Part shown: in pieces, positions 34,512 to 42,316 of the stretch | Layout of the letters: every line of letters begins with the position of its first letter | How positions within the stretch are numbered: position 1 is the stretch's first letter | NCBI GenBank assembly: GCA_017469845.1 | Contig: JAFUFP010000045.1 | Coordinates: 1 to 64,000, forward strand | From: Bacteroidales bacterium | GTDB lineage: Bacteria; Bacteroidota; Bacteroidia; Bacteroidales; UBA932 | Length of the DNA: 64,000 bases | Direction of reading: 5' to 3' | Notes under the pieces: model-generated | Seen by the model: only the letters and a program-made list of their open reading frames with translations | Told to the model about the DNA's origin: nothing | Database searches by the model: none | Position numbers and translations under genes: made by a program

Positions 34512-35429
34512 CTATCGGTCGCCGATTCTCCACTCCCAGGGATCGAATCTGTCCTCGACCTCCTCCTGAACCGAATAATCCAGGTTGTTGAAAAGGTCCA
34601 TTCCCACGATCTCCTCGAGCTCGTTCACGCTCATAGCGTAATCCGCAAGGTCACCGCTGCAGCTTTCGTTGGGGAAATAGAAACCTATCGAAAGGAACTC
34701 CCCCGTCTTCTTGTCCTTCGCCAGAAGAGCCTTGAAGAATCCGTCCGGAATCGTGACCTTGTTCTCGCCTATGGTTCCGTACCTGGCGTCCCCGACGACA
34801 GGTCCCGTGACGATCCAGATCGTGCCGTAATACCTAGCCTCGTAGCGCACCTGCTTTTCCAGGTCGTTCCACAGGCCGGCATTCAGGTTATGGCTCTGGG
34901 GGCAGACGTTGGAGAGGTAGAAGCATTCCTTCTGCACCTGGGAACTCCATTTCATGTCTCCGGAAGGGGCAAGATGACCGCGGTCCCATCCGCTGCCGCG
35001 GTAGTCACTGTCGTAGGCCTGCCTTCCCCTGATCTGGGGATCGGGATTGAATTCATCGCCGCGTTCGAAGTCACCGTACAGTTCGCTGTCCTGCAATTCA
35101 TAAGCCACCCAGTTCGGTATCCGAAGGAGTGAATTGTACGAAAGGGTGTATCCCATATGCTCGACGACGGTGTTCTGTTCACGGTCAGGTTCCAGAAGGT
35201 ACGGAATCTCGAGCCCACGGAGTTCCGAAGCGGTATATGCCGACACACCGTTGTCGGAAGAGGAAGACGGCAGGTTGAGGGATATTCCGTTACTGAGCAG
35301 TTCCTCATCAGAAGAGGTGGATCCGTCTCCGTTTTTGAGGATCGGATAAAGGATGAGGGCTGCAAGAATGAGAACGGCGTATATGAGTCCTTTTCTGTTC
35401 GGACGTTTTTCCTTGTCGGATTGTTTCAT
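34512..35429 (-). CDS. Membrane-anchored or exported DNA/RNA non-specific endonuclease
   Basis: 305 residues. A basic N-terminus and hydrophobic stretch (residues about 15-29) direct it to the envelope. The catalytic DRGHLAPSGDMKW motif (His general base) and the metal-binding Asn in HNLNAGLWNDLEKQVR identify the NUC1/Serratia nuclease family (PF01223). Likely role is degradation of extracellular nucleic acid for nutrition. Starts 32 bases after the GH120-like gene on the same strand, although no functional link is obvious. Confidence 0.92.
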   Translation of the reverse strand: MKQSDKEKRPNRKGLIYAVLILAALILYPILKNGDGSTSSDEELLSNGISLNLPSSSSDNGVSAYTASELRGLEIPYLLEPDREQNTVVEHMGYTLSYNSLLRIPNWVAYELQDSELYGDFERGDEFNPDPQIRGRQAYDSDYRGSGWDRGHLAPSGDMKWSSQVQKECFYLSNVCPQSHNLNAGLWNDLEKQVRYEARYYGTIWIVTGPVVGDARYGTIGENKVTIPDGFFKALLAKDKKTGEFLSIGFYFPNESCSGDLADYAMSVNELEEIVGMDLFNNLDYSVQEEVEDRFDPWEWRIGDR

Positions 35430-35461
35430 CTATATATCTAATCTACACGTGGTTACTTTAT

Positions 35462-37489
35462 CTACAGGAGTTTGAATTCGCTCCATGTGTTGGCGAACGG
35501 TCCGGGGATGGCGGCTTCGCGTCTGAGGCCGAAATAATCCGTATCGAAAACTATCGGAGTACCGTCGGGATTTTCGAAGGGCTGGTCGGGCTCGAAAGCC
35601 TTGCCCAGGGTTTCGGTGGAAACACTCTCTCCACGGAACCGGCCTATCACCTCGAAAATATCCGTCTTGAGGAAATACTCCCCGTCCTTTTCCGTCAGTT
35701 CCACCTTGACAGGCGACTTGTCACAGAGGAAGGATTCTTCCTTTTTCCATGCCTTGGCCCCCGCAAGATAGGCGTTTCCGCCGGCCCAGACGGGCAGATG
35801 TGAAAAATGCGCCGGCATGCAGAGGAACATGTCCGCGGGCGATTCCATATGGAACTGCTTTATCCACTCCCCGTAGGTCGGATATTCGTCGAAAACGAAC
35901 GTGCCGGATTCGGTGTTGACTTCCTGCATCACCATGCCCATGTCTCCTGCCGGGGCGGTTTTCTTGACCGGATACCCCTGCACGAAGATATTGTTGTAGA
36001 AGCGGTCATCCCCGTGGAGTATGCTCATGAAGCCCATCACTTCCGTCCTGTGCGGGAAATGGTACGGGGTGTACCTTTCCTCCTTGTTCCCGTTCACCAT
36101 GAATGCGGTTCCGCTGCCGATGTCGGCGAGCGTTCCCAAGCAGAGGTTGTGCACGAAGGCTATCCCCTGTGTGGGCATCCTGAGGCTGCACCTTGAAAGC
36201 AGGACATTGTTGTCAATGAGAGTCGGTCCATGCCCCACCTCTATGAAGATATCCTGGTTTGACATCAGGCTGAAAGCCAAGGGGTTTGATTCAGGAAGAT
36301 GATTGTCGTGCAGAAGGTTACGGGTTATGCGGGTACCCTGCGCCTCCCAGTCGCACCATATTCCCATGGTGCAGTGGTGGATGTGATTGCGCCGGAACAC
36401 GACATCGATGGCGGCATGCAGCTTGATGCCGGCGATTTCCGCGCCGCCCAGCTCCTGCATGTTGTTTATATTGTGTATGTGATTGTCCTCGATGACGCTG
36501 AACACGCATCCCATCCGGCCGACTATGCCGGTCTGCTCGCAATGGTGGATATGGCAGCGGCGCACTATGTGGCTTCCCACGTTCTCCTTCAGCCAACCGT
36601 GGTACTGGCCGCGGCAGACGGCGTCCCTTTCCATCTGGGTCGCGCTCTTGACGTATTTGGTTGTGAAGAAATGGTCATTGTCCGGATCCAGATACTTTCC
36701 GAGCGAAATGCCGCAGCATTTGCTGAAAAAGACTTCGCAGTCCTCGATGATCCATCCCTTGGACCAATGGGGACCGATCATACCGTCCTGGAAGGCGGCG
36801 GGAGGAGCCCAGGTCGTGGCGGCCTTGTCCACCTTGAATCCGCTCAGCGTTATGTATCCGATTCCGGTCCTCGAAGGGAAGAAGCAGCGGCGCCTGACGT
36901 TGAAGTCAACCTTCTCCTTGTTGGGGTCCTTCCCCTGGAAATTGGCGTAGATCACGGTCATGTCGGCGTCCTTGTCCTGCTCGGTGTACCATTTGTATAT
37001 GGAGAACTCCGGTTCCCAGGCGCCCATGTAGGGTTCTCCCTTTATGCATTCCTCGAGGGAAACGGCCTCGTAAAGAGCCCTGTCATTCAGATACACGGCT
37101 CCGGTATGCTTGCTGGGCGGCATGAAATACCAGTCACCGCCGATGAGAGTGGTGTAGGGATTGTAATCCCCGAAAACGGAGTTGTCCACCCTGCAGACCC
37201 AGACATTGCCCTCGAAGGGCTCCCAGGAGGAAAGCGGTTCGGCACCCGTTATCTCAGCTCCAAGGGGTTCGGCACTCCGGTAGGTGATGCGCGCGTTTTC
37301 CGCTCCGGCGTTCACCGGATCGACCCATTCCCTGTAGACTCCGGGAGCGACCAGAACGGTATCACCGGGAGCGGCCACTTTAGCGGCGTCGCCTATCAGT
37401 CTGAAAGGATGTTCGCGCGATCCGTCTCCCCCTTCGGGAGAATTGATGTCAACGTAAAGTGTGTGTTCCTTCTGAGATATTTCGCTCAT
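35462..37489 (-). CDS. GH120-like right-handed beta-helix beta-xylosidase
   Basis: 675-residue parallel beta-helix hydrolase. The N-terminal VDINSPEGGDGSREHPF and LVAPGVYREWV begin the helix (DUF1565-type), and repeated H-I-H-H-C / N-x-I rungs follow. The pair MGIWCDWEAQGTRITRN and IFIEVGHGPTLIDNN corresponds to the Asp nucleophile and Glu acid/base regions of GH120 beta-xylosidase XylC as I recall them; the alignment is from memory. No signal peptide is present, so it would act in the cytoplasm on imported xylo-oligosaccharides. Lies between a SUMF1 lipoprotein gene and the nuclease gene. Confidence 0.78.
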   Translation of the reverse strand: MSEISQKEHTLYVDINSPEGGDGSREHPFRLIGDAAKVAAPGDTVLVAPGVYREWVDPVNAGAENARITYRSAEPLGAEITGAEPLSSWEPFEGNVWVCRVDNSVFGDYNPYTTLIGGDWYFMPPSKHTGAVYLNDRALYEAVSLEECIKGEPYMGAWEPEFSIYKWYTEQDKDADMTVIYANFQGKDPNKEKVDFNVRRRCFFPSRTGIGYITLSGFKVDKAATTWAPPAAFQDGMIGPHWSKGWIIEDCEVFFSKCCGISLGKYLDPDNDHFFTTKYVKSATQMERDAVCRGQYHGWLKENVGSHIVRRCHIHHCEQTGIVGRMGCVFSVIEDNHIHNINNMQELGGAEIAGIKLHAAIDVVFRRNHIHHCTMGIWCDWEAQGTRITRNLLHDNHLPESNPLAFSLMSNQDIFIEVGHGPTLIDNNVLLSRCSLRMPTQGIAFVHNLCLGTLADIGSGTAFMVNGNKEERYTPYHFPHRTEVMGFMSILHGDDRFYNNIFVQGYPVKKTAPAGDMGMVMQEVNTESGTFVFDEYPTYGEWIKQFHMESPADMFLCMPAHFSHLPVWAGGNAYLAGAKAWKKEESFLCDKSPVKVELTEKDGEYFLKTDIFEVIGRFRGESVSTETLGKAFEPDQPFENPDGTPIVFDTDYFGLRREAAIPGPFANTWSEFKLL

Positions 37490-37651
37490 AATGATTCAAT
37501 TGTATCAGTTATTCTATATGACTTATTCCGAGTAAGGACTCAAAAGAGAAAACTTTCAGATGATTGAAGCATTCTTCTGTAATCCATACGGGACACAGGC
37601 AAGGTGTGCACAGCTGGTAAGTTCACCCCTGGAAACGACATCAAGCGACAC

Positions 37652-39052
37652 TTAAATCGCCAGACGGAAACCGAATGTGGATTTGGTACTTCCGGGAGGA
37701 ACATCCTGACGGTTGGAGACCCTGCATGCGGACCAAGGACTCTTGAAGGAGCCGCCTTTCTGCACGAAGTCCTCTCCGACGAGATCAGAGCCGAGTTTTC
37801 CGTAGCGGCTGAAGGTCCATTCCCAGGCGTTGCCGCTCATGTCATATATCCCCAGTTCGTTGGGAGATTTGGTCTTCACGGGGGAAGGTTCACCTCCGAC
37901 GTTGTCCTCGGCATATACCGTCACATGCTTCACTACGTCAGCCCCGGCGTAGCGGAATTCTTCCCTGGAGGAAGCTCCTCCCCTGGCGGCGTATTCCCAT
38001 TCAGCCTCGGTGGGAAGACGGAAGATGCGGCCTGTCCTGCGGTTCAGCTCCAGCACGAACTCCTGGGCGTTGTACCACGAAACGTTTATGACGGGACGGA
38101 GGGGCTCCTTGGGATAGTTTCCCAGCGGAAGGTAACCCATGACTTCGTTCCACAACCCGGCGGTCACTTCGGTCACGGCCATCTCGAAGTCGGCGACCTC
38201 CATTTCGACGGGAGGAAGTTCGTCCCCGTCGGAATACATCGCCTGCTTCGTCGTTCCGCCCATAAGGAACTTGCCGCCCTTGACCGGAACCATGTCAATG
38301 CTGTAATCCCCCACTTTTATGCTCTCCCTCTTGCAGGAGTTCTCACGTTCGGTCTGCACGGCGTTCATCGCGTCGACTATCTCAGAAGGACATTCGCTTC
38401 CATCGAATACGGCCACCCTGAAAGTCATGCCTCCGGCTTTCGCTATCCGGTTGACCCCTGTCCTCTGGATAGCCTCACGGACAACCATCATCGGGCCTTC
38501 CCCGGGATGGAAATAATTGGTAGACAACGTGTCGGGAGTTTCTCTATCGTAAGCGTCAAGGCACCATTCGGTAATGCCCGCCTGCCAATCGATGAGTCCC
38601 AGAGAATAGGCGTATTCCCACATGGCCTCGGTAGGCAGAGTGAAAGGAACACCGGTCAGCTTGGAGAGTTTCGCCGTGAATTCAAGGCACTCGTCGTAAG
38701 TGACCTTGTCCACGGGAAGGGAGGGATTGACGGCAGAGGAGGGATTCTTCCCCATAACCGCCTCCCAAAGGGCCTGGCTCACGGGAGATGACGAAATGAC
38801 GAATCCGTCCATGAGGACCTGATGACGGGTCGCCGAGCCGTCTATTATGCGCCTGTCCTTGCGGCTGCCCATGGAGAAGGTCCCTCCGGGCACCTTCACC
38901 AAAGGAAGGTCCGTCCCCTTGACGGAGTATGAAGTCTGCACGCCTTCAAATACGGAAGGTTCACCCTGGGAGACCTTCCCTCCGCAGGATGAGATGACAG
39001 CACCAAAAAGTGTCAGCAATAATATCGTCAATGCTATATTTCTCATTTCCAA
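37652..39052 (-). CDS. Lipoprotein with two SUMF1/FGE-sulfatase-type domains
   Basis: 466 residues. Lipoprotein signal (AVISSC). Domain 1 spans about residues 50-215 (PGGTFSMGS, PVSQALWEAVMG, TEAMWEYAYS) and domain 2 about 250-466 (PVKGGKFLMGG, LPTEAEWEYAARGG, MSGNAWEWTFS, FVQKGGSFKSPWSACRVSNR, STFGFRLAI). The paired active-site cysteines of true formylglycine-generating enzymes are not in place (a single Cys in SACRVSN), and no sulfatase gene is nearby, so a structural or binding role like that of Gld-type SUMF1 lipoproteins is more likely. It starts 6 bases after the arginase-fold gene's stop. Confidence 0.85.
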   Translation of the reverse strand: MEMRNIALTILLLTLFGAVISSCGGKVSQGEPSVFEGVQTSYSVKGTDLPLVKVPGGTFSMGSRKDRRIIDGSATRHQVLMDGFVISSSPVSQALWEAVMGKNPSSAVNPSLPVDKVTYDECLEFTAKLSKLTGVPFTLPTEAMWEYAYSLGLIDWQAGITEWCLDAYDRETPDTLSTNYFHPGEGPMMVVREAIQRTGVNRIAKAGGMTFRVAVFDGSECPSEIVDAMNAVQTERENSCKRESIKVGDYSIDMVPVKGGKFLMGGTTKQAMYSDGDELPPVEMEVADFEMAVTEVTAGLWNEVMGYLPLGNYPKEPLRPVINVSWYNAQEFVLELNRRTGRIFRLPTEAEWEYAARGGASSREEFRYAGADVVKHVTVYAEDNVGGEPSPVKTKSPNELGIYDMSGNAWEWTFSRYGKLGSDLVGEDFVQKGGSFKSPWSACRVSNRQDVPPGSTKSTFGFRLAI

Positions 39053-39058
39053 CTACTT

Positions 39059-39874
39059 TTAAACAATTTTAAATTTCCCGTCCGACAAAGAATCATCCTT
39101 TCGGCCAATTGACAAATTTAAGCAAAAGAATTGATAGAGGGCATTGTCCGTCACGGAATTGATCCTCATATCTTCGGCATTTCCGCCTTTGTGTGAAGGA
39201 AGTTCGCCACAGATGTCGATTCCCGCGATTTCCCTTCCATGGATGGACTTCTCCAGAATGTACAGAAGAGTCTCCAAAATCATGTTGCCCTGACTCCAGT
39301 CCGTCCTCGCGAACTCCTCGGAAAGTACGTCCTTGTCGATGGATATGTATAGAGGAAGATTTCCTTCCAAGACGGTGGCCAAAAGTGAATCCGTACCGTG
39401 CTCCGACAGGAAATCCCTGTCAAAAACCTTCACCCTGTCCCCAAACCCTTCGCATTCATCCGAAAGGGATGGATCCGTTCCGGCGATGACGACGTTCCGA
39501 AGAAGCGGATAGCGGATGAGAGATTCCCTGACCCATCCTCCGCAGCTGAGGATTCCGCCGAAGGAAGGCTCCTGCATATCGGGATGGTTGTCCAAAAGCA
39601 GAAGATCGAAAGGGACCTCCATCCTGGAAAGCCACAGGGCGGAGACATGGTGATAGTCCCCGCTGTCTATCCAATGGAGGGCATCAACCCTTCTTCCGGA
39701 AAGGCGCCGGAGGATTTCATTTTCGGCATCAGGGTCGCAATAGCATACCGTGCCTTCAATATCGGAGCAGTCGACAAAACCCTCCCCTTCCATGAAAGGG
39801 AGAGCCATTTCGGGGTAGACCCCGGAGAAGGAAAGGATGGTGTTTCCGCCGGAGCGGAAAAGTGAATTTGCCAT
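39059..39874 (-). CDS. Arginase/deacetylase-fold (ureohydrolase-like) protein
   Basis: 271 residues from the ATG at 39874; the open frame extends upstream but the added sequence is unconserved and hydrophobic. Metal-binding segments are LLLDNHPDMQ (D-x-H-x-D type), YISIDKDVLSEEF (S-x-D-x-D type, with Lys between) and GIDICGELPSHKG. A further WIDSGDYHHVSAL supplies an early acidic site. These fit the arginase/agmatinase superfamily, but the arrangement is not that of a standard arginase. Cytoplasmic, no signal peptide. Substrate unknown. Confidence 0.7.
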   Translation of the reverse strand: MANSLFRSGGNTILSFSGVYPEMALPFMEGEGFVDCSDIEGTVCYCDPDAENEILRRLSGRRVDALHWIDSGDYHHVSALWLSRMEVPFDLLLLDNHPDMQEPSFGGILSCGGWVRESLIRYPLLRNVVIAGTDPSLSDECEGFGDRVKVFDRDFLSEHGTDSLLATVLEGNLPLYISIDKDVLSEEFARTDWSQGNMILETLLYILEKSIHGREIAGIDICGELPSHKGGNAEDMRINSVTDNALYQFFCLNLSIGRKDDSLSDGKFKIV

Positions 39875-39878
39875 AACA

Positions 39879-39886
39879 CAAAAGTA
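39879..39886 (-). promoter_or_regulatory. -7 promoter element (TACTTTTG), possibly giving a leaderless mRNA
   Basis: Exact TAnnTTTG match on the minus strand ending five bases before the ATG at 39874. If it is used, transcription would start in or next to the start codon. No -33 TTG at the right spacing. Confidence 0.3.
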
Positions 39887-40037
39887 GACAAATATGACGA
39901 AAGAAAAGATAAAACTTGAAGATTGTTGCGCTTCCGGGGTGCGAATTCTCTTGTAAAAAGGGTTTCCGGACAGAAAATCAGCCAAAGTTGATTGGAGGAT
40001 TAAAATTAAGGATATTTCACTATATATCAAACAATGA

Positions 40038-40072
40038 AACATAATTGTTAAAGTCTATAACAAAAATGTTAT
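40038..40072. promoter_or_regulatory. Two operator-like inverted repeats AACA-N4-TGTT
   Basis: AACAtaatTGTT (40038-40049) and AACAaaaaTGTT (40059-40070; extended to ATAACA/TGTTAT at 40057-40072) are centred 21 bases apart, two helical turns. They lie 165-198 bases upstream of the arginase-fold start, suggesting tandem regulator binding. Confidence 0.4.
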
Positions 40073-40168
40073 CAGTCAAATTGGGCCATCTTGTACCATA
40101 ACATAGGCACAAGGTAGGCCTCTTCAGGCTTCCTTCGAAATAGGCTTTACAGAGCTTGGGCTAGGCGC

Positions 40169-40202
40169 AAAAAAAGCTGCGACCTTATCTTGTGGCCGCA
40201 GC
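40169..40202 (-). terminator. Rho-independent terminator after the metallo-beta-lactamase gene
   Basis: A nine-bp stem with one mismatch (GCTGCGACC / GGCCGCAGC), followed on the minus strand by seven T residues, 44 bases past the stop at 40246. Confidence 0.85.
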
Positions 40203-40245
40203 AAAATTCAATATAATGGAAGTCAAGTGTAGTGCTCTGGCTGTC

Positions 40246-41193
40246 CTATTTGAGACCTATAGGATCGCGGTAGCTCACGTTCACGCCGAAGTCGCGGACT
40301 GAACCGTTGAGTCCCATCATGCCCTGAGGATTGACGTTTCCTTTGCGGGTTCCGGCGATCATCTCCTTGGAGATGGTCTTGAGGTCCTTTATCCTCTGGA
40401 GAGTCTCTGGATTGGCACCCATGTAGTGTCCGGGATACATCTTCTCGATTCCGTTCTTCTCCATGTAGGCCTCGATCCTGGTCGTGGTGGAGAGAAGCGT
40501 GGAGAAGTTGGTCGTGAGGAGGAGGTTTCCTGAGCCGAAGGCGTCACCGGAGAATCCGATATGGTTAGCCTTGTCGAAGAAGCAGGCGCTTCCGGGAGTG
40601 TGACCGGGAGTGAAGACAACCTCTATCTCCCTTCCGCCGAGGTCAAAGACCTGTCCGTCCTCGAGGTAGTTGATCTTGCCCTTGTATCCGGCCATGAACT
40701 GGGGAACGTTGGGCGTATCGGCAGCGTCGATCCAGATTTCGGGGAAATAGTTGATAGCCGAACCGGTATGGTCGGGATGGACATGGGTTGCGATGAGGAT
40801 GATAGGCTTCGAAGTGATTCCGGCGACGATCTTGTCGAGGTCGTCGATCTTCGTACCGGCGTCAAGAAGGATGGCCTTGTCCCTACCTTCTATAATATAT
40901 ATGGTCTCATTGGCCATGAGGTGTCCGTTGCCTTCCCAGGTATGCTCGTCGATCTGACGGATGATCACATCGGGTCCGCTGTAGACTTCCTTCTCTTTGT
41001 AGCTCATGCGAGGACCTCCCTGGGGAGCGCCACCCTGAGGTCTCTGTCCCCCGGGAGGGACCTGACGCTGGGGGCCCTGGAAAATTTCACTTGCCCTCGT
41101 TATGGGCGAGAAAATGCTGGCTGCGGCCAATCCTGTGGCACCGAGTCCCATCATCTTGAGGGCATCGCGCCTTGACATGCTGAATTTGTCCAT
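40246..41193 (-). CDS. Tat-exported metallo-beta-lactamase-fold hydrolase
   Basis: 315 residues. Twin-arginine signal MSRRDALKMMGLGATGLAAA followed by a Pro/Gly/Gln-rich linker. Zinc ligands are in ATHVHPDHTG (HxHxDH), VVFTPGHTPGSACFF and GFSGDAFGSG, with the final His in MYPGHYMG. Standard glyoxalase-II/lactonase-like MBL layout. Export folded through Tat suggests metal loading in the cytoplasm. Physiological substrate is unknown. Single gene with a TACCTTTG element 60 bases upstream and a terminator. Confidence 0.9.
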   Translation of the reverse strand: MDKFSMSRRDALKMMGLGATGLAAASIFSPITRASEIFQGPQRQVPPGGQRPQGGAPQGGPRMSYKEKEVYSGPDVIIRQIDEHTWEGNGHLMANETIYIIEGRDKAILLDAGTKIDDLDKIVAGITSKPIILIATHVHPDHTGSAINYFPEIWIDAADTPNVPQFMAGYKGKINYLEDGQVFDLGGREIEVVFTPGHTPGSACFFDKANHIGFSGDAFGSGNLLLTTNFSTLLSTTTRIEAYMEKNGIEKMYPGHYMGANPETLQRIKDLKTISKEMIAGTRKGNVNPQGMMGLNGSVRDFGVNVSYRDPIGLK

Positions 41194-41506
41194 ATGGAAA
41201 GATAGTTTTGTGTCTCCTTGTTATTGTGAGAGTCCCTACAGTGAGGTACAATACAAAGGTATCGATAAAAACCATCAACGGTATACCATTTTCTTCAATA
41301 AACTTGACAAAATCATTATTCCGTCCCCCGCTCCGGGGATTGCTCCACATTCTCCAAAGAGGGCCCTTCCTTGAGAACACCTCACCAAAACACTATCTAT
41401 CAGATTGTTGCCGATTCTCCAGTCTCCTCCAGCAGCAAATCCACGGAAAAACACTTTGCTTTTGTCGCTGCGGGAAAGTACTTTTGCATACAAATCCTCA
41501 GCCCTC
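41194..41506. other. 313-base divergent intergenic region
   Basis: Between the divergently transcribed MBL and uracil-DNA glycosylase-like genes. It contains the MBL promoter element at 41254-41261; the rest, including 41265-41500, shows no supported gene, RNA or repeat. No TAnnTTTG match was found for the rightward gene. Confidence 0.6.
41254..41261 (-). promoter_or_regulatory. -7 promoter element (TACCTTTG) of the metallo-beta-lactamase gene
   Basis: Exact TAnnTTTG match on the minus strand, 60 bases upstream of the ATG at 41193. A TTG at 41278-41276 is 14 bases away, shorter than usual. Confidence 0.45.
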
Positions 41507-42085
41507 ATGGTCCAAACAGAGAGACACCCCTTCGAACCCTTCCTTCCGGATAATGCCCTGGTACTTTTCCTGGGTAGTTTCCCGCCCCAACCCAAACGTT
41601 GGAGCATGGATTTCTATTACCCCAACTGGATAAATGACTTCTGGAGAATCTGCGGCAAGGTGTTCTTCTCCGAGAAAGATCACTTCGAAAAGAAGGGAGA
41701 AAAGCGGTTCGACAAGGAAAAGATCATCTCCTTCTGCAGGGAAAAGGGATTCGCGATGTACGATACCGCCTCCGAAATAAGACGTCTTCAGGACAACGCA
41801 TCAGACAAGTTCCTCGAAGTGGTCACCCCGACGGATATCCCCGCCCTTCTGGAAAAGATTCCCAAGTGCAAGGCAATCGTAACGACGGGCCAGAAAGCGA
41901 CCGACACACTTGTCGCCGCATATGGATGCGAAGAGCCTCCGATGGGAGGAAAAGTACCCGTCCTCATTGCCGGCAAAACTTTCGACTTGTGGAGAATGCC
42001 GTCCACCTCCAGGGCCTATCCATTGTCTCTCGACAAAAAAGCTGAAAAGTATTCCGTCATTTTCGCCGAACTCGGGATGATATAG
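41507..42085 (+). CDS. Uracil-DNA glycosylase family protein
   Basis: 192 residues from the ATG at 41507; the upstream extension is unconserved. LFLGSFPPQPKRWSMDFYYPN supplies the family's G-x-F-P-P active-site loop and FY contacts, KAIVTTGQKATDTL the central strand-helix, and WRMPSTSRAYP the late DNA-intercalation loop. This is the Bacteroidota family often annotated uracil-DNA glycosylase or mismatch-specific glycosylase. The active-site Asp/Asn is not certain. Role: base-excision repair. Convergent with the GH51 gene to its right. Confidence 0.78.
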   Translation: MVQTERHPFEPFLPDNALVLFLGSFPPQPKRWSMDFYYPNWINDFWRICGKVFFSEKDHFEKKGEKRFDKEKIISFCREKGFAMYDTASEIRRLQDNASDKFLEVVTPTDIPALLEKIPKCKAIVTTGQKATDTLVAAYGCEEPPMGGKVPVLIAGKTFDLWRMPSTSRAYPLSLDKKAEKYSVIFAELGMI

Positions 42086-42250
42086 ATGCCGGAGACACCG
42101 CCCAATCATGAAAACTTTGTGCACCTGTCTCGACTACCTTATAGTCCGCTGATTCTTCTTCGTCAAAACAGATAGAAACGATATCCGAATACCGTCGTCC
42201 TCCATCATTTGGCACTTTTGTGACAAAGGGCAAAATAAGCGGAGCAGCCA

Positions 42251-42285
42251 AAAAACCGGGCCGCCTTCCAAAGGAAAGGGCCCGG
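42251..42285 (-). terminator. Rho-independent terminator after the first GH51 gene
   Basis: A seven-bp GC stem (CCGGGCC / GGCCCGG) followed on the minus strand by six T residues, 31 bases past the stop at 42317. Confidence 0.85.
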
Positions 42286-42316
42286 CATCACATAAGCACA
42301 CGTAAGTATCTATTTC

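Larger units (their letters stand above)
39875..40245. other. 371-base intergenic region
   Basis: No gene is supportable here. It holds a TACTTTTG element next to the arginase-fold start codon, two AACA-N4-TGTT inverted repeats at 40038-40070, and the terminator of the metallo-beta-lactamase gene at 40169-40202. The stretch 40075-40165 shows no structure I can name. Confidence 0.7.

Noticed and set aside
36299..37567. A 422-codon open frame opposite the GH120-like gene
   Set aside because: The minus strand frame has beta-helix rungs and family motifs, whereas this one has no recognisable domain.
41325..41340. Short GC hairpin CCCCG-CTC-CGGGG in the MBL/UDG intergenic region
   Set aside because: Five-bp stem with three-base loop and no T-run; not enough to call a terminator or RNA.
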